From positions 1 through 7,586 of the forward strand of contig CAZUUU010000167.1 in NCBI GenBank assembly GCA_964622685.1: a stretch of 7,586 bases of DNA, in the 5' to 3' direction. The notes under the pieces were generated by a model. The model searched no databases. It was not told the DNA's origin and saw nothing but the letters and a program-made list of their open reading frames with translations. The DNA comes from Methylibium sp964622685. GTDB taxonomy: Bacteria > Pseudomonadota > Gammaproteobacteria > Burkholderiales > Burkholderiaceae_C. The first letter of the stretch is position 1. Every line of letters starts with the position of its first letter. The translations under genes and the position numbers were made by a program. Below are positions 6,671 through 7,586 of this stretch, piece after piece.

Positions 6671-6677
6671 CCACCTC
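6671..6677 (-). promoter_or_regulatory. Ribosome binding site of flgJ
   Basis: On the minus strand GAGGTGG is followed by TCA and then the ATG at 6667. The AGG core is about 6 bases from the start. It supports the chosen flgJ start over later in-frame ATGs such as M39. Confidence 0.7.
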
Positions 6678-6699
6678 GACGATGGGCCGCGTGCGGGTG

Positions 6700-6783
6700 C
6701 CGTTCGCCCTGAGCCTGTCGAAGGGCCGCGCAGGGCCCTTCGGCGTCGCTCAGGACAGGCTTCGACAAGCTCAGCCCGAACGG
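6700..6783. repeat. REP-like palindromic repeat cluster between flgI and flgJ
   Basis: Two 27-base units face each other: unit 1 at 6700-6726 (plus orientation) and unit 2 at 6783-6757 (minus orientation). They match at 21 of the first 24 bases and share CCGTTCG, CTGAGC and TGTCGAAG. Each folds on itself through bases 8-11 against 23-26. A degenerate third copy lies between them at about 6735-6754 (GCCCTTCG, then GCTCAGG, in minus orientation). This is the dispersed repeat, common in Burkholderiales and other high-GC proteobacteria, whose chance translation reads 'FALSLSKG...DRLRQAQPE'. It fills most of the 133-bp flgI-flgJ gap and is transcribed within the operon, where it could slow transcription, protect the mRNA or be passive. 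Confidence 0.88.
6719..6742. other. Strong 9-bp hairpin inside the repeat cluster
   Basis: CGAAGGGCC (6719-6727) pairs perfectly with GGCCCTTCG (6734-6742) around a 6-base loop. No T-run follows on either strand, so it is not a standard intrinsic terminator. In flgI-flgJ mRNA it could act as a pause or a 3'-end-stabilising structure. It competes with the unit 1 self-fold, because both use 6722-6726. Confidence 0.6.
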
Positions 6784-6800
6784 GGGATGGAGGGTCGCCA

Positions 6801-7586
6801 TCAGATCACCTCGAGCTCGGCGTTGAGCGCGCCCGCGGCCTTGATGGCCTGCAGGATCGCCAGCAGCTCCTGCGGCGTCGCGCCCAGGGAGTTGAGCGCC
6901 TTCACCACGTCGGTCAGCTTGGCGCCGGCCGGCAGCTGGATCAGCGAGCCGCCGTCCTGCTTGAGCTGGATGTCGGCCTTCTCGGTCACCACCGTCTGGC
7001 CGCCCGACAGCGGGCCGGGCTGGCTGATGACGGGCGTGGAGGAGATCGTCACCGACAGGCTGCCGTGCGCCACCGCGCAGGGTGCCAGCGTGACGGCCTG
7101 GTTGACCACCACCGAGCCGGTGCGGGCGTTGACCACCACGCGCGCCGCCGGGGCTGCGAGGGCGATGTCGAGGTTCTCGATGTCGGCCAGGAAGCCGACG
7201 CGCGCGTCCGGCTCGGCCGGCATGCGCACGCGCACCGTGCGGCCGTCCAGCGCCTGCGCGGTGCCCGGACCCATCTTGCCGTTGATGACCTTGGCGACCT
7301 CGCGCGCGGTCGAGTAGTCGGCCGCGTTCAGGTCGAGCTGGATGCTGTCGCCCTGGGCCAGCGGCGTGGGCACGCTGCGCTCCACGGTGGCGCCGCTCGG
7401 CACGCGGCCGGCGTTGAGCGTGTTGACCTGGACCTTGGAGCCGCCCGCCGAAGCGCCGGCGCCGCCGATGATGAGGTTGCCCTGGGCCAGCGCGTAGATC
7501 TGGCCGTCGGCGCCGCGCAGCGGCGTGGCCACCAGCGTGCCGCCGCGCAGGCTCTTGGCGTTGCCCATCGAGGACACGTTGATGTC
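6801..7586 (-). CDS. flgI: Flagellar P-ring protein FlgI (5' end outside window)
   Basis: FlgI forms the P-ring around the rod in the periplasm, at the peptidoglycan layer. The window holds the C-terminal 261 residues of a protein that is usually about 370, so roughly the first 110, including the expected Sec signal peptide, lie beyond base 7586. The reading frame is open to the window edge. The first residues read DINVSSMGNAKSLRGG, a conserved internal FlgI segment, so the GTG at 7577 is not a start. Other family hallmarks are TPLRGADGQIYALAQG, the conserved Cys in VTLAPCAVAHG, and the C-terminal ALNSLGATPQELLAILQAIK followed by AGALNAELEVI. It ends in TGA at 6803-6801. Being first in the visible minus-strand unit, it implies that flgB-flgH lie beyond the window, as is usual in betaproteobacteria. 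Confidence 0.97.
   Translation of the reverse strand, partial: DINVSSMGNAKSLRGGTLVATPLRGADGQIYALAQGNLIIGGAGASAGGSKVQVNTLNAGRVPSGATVERSVPTPLAQGDSIQLDLNAADYSTAREVAKVINGKMGPGTAQALDGRTVRVRMPAEPDARVGFLADIENLDIALAAPAARVVVNARTGSVVVNQAVTLAPCAVAHGSLSVTISSTPVISQPGPLSGGQTVVTEKADIQLKQDGGSLIQLPAGAKLTDVVKALNSLGATPQELLAILQAIKAAGALNAELEVI

Noticed and set aside
5559..6674. Minus-strand 371-codon open frame over flgJ and the flgK start
   Set aside because: It is a frame-shifted reading of flgJ and flgK; both genes are intact in their own frames with good ribosome binding sites.
6634..7317. Plus-strand 227-codon open frame opposite flgI and flgJ
   Set aside because: It contains FALSLSKG and DRLRQAQPE, the usual chance translation of this palindromic repeat, and otherwise runs antisense to flgI.
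7569..7577. GTG at 7577 as a start codon for flgI
   Set aside because: The frame stays open to the window edge (DIN before it), and the segment is internal to known FlgI proteins; the true start lies outside the window.

Overview
The window is high-GC DNA (roughly 70% by eye) from a flagellated, blue-light-sensing betaproteobacterium. The best guess is Burkholderiales of the Rubrivivax/Leptothrix/Ideonella/Roseateles type. The basis is the uninterrupted flgI-flgJ-flgK-flgL order, the bifunctional FlgJ with a peptidoglycan hydrolase domain, the short BLUF protein, and a REP-like palindromic repeat ('GAGCCTGTCGAAGG' type) common in these genomes. The genus cannot be fixed from the sequence alone.

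Two transcription units converge. The plus-strand unit (about 1-1353) has a leader of about 170 bp with no gene I can support. It is followed by a GTP cyclohydrolase I (folE family, 171-917) and, 7 bp later, a single-domain BLUF photoreceptor (925-1353). The minus-strand unit (7586 down to 1350) is the distal part of a flagellar operon: flgI (P-ring, its 5' end lies outside the window), a 133-bp gap holding the REP-like repeat, flgJ (rod cap/muramidase), flgK and flgL (hook-filament junction), and last a degenerate-EAL/HDOD regulatory protein starting 2 bp after flgL. The two units meet tail to tail. The BLUF TAG and the EAL-HDOD TAA overlap within 4 bp, so there is no intergenic terminator.

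Functionally, the minus strand makes late axial components (P-ring, rod assembly/wall penetration, junction proteins) plus a likely c-di-GMP-type or motility regulator. The plus strand pairs a pterin-forming enzyme family member with a flavin-based blue-light sensor. A light sensor, a degenerate EAL protein and a flagellar operon side by side suggest light-tuned motility, but that link is inference. The points most worth checking are the folE-BLUF pair with a non-canonical FolE, the EAL-HDOD gene coupled to flgL, a beta-rich module shared by FlgK (twice) and FlgL (once), and the covarying palindromes between flgI and flgJ. All other long open frames are out-of-frame shadows of these genes caused by high GC.
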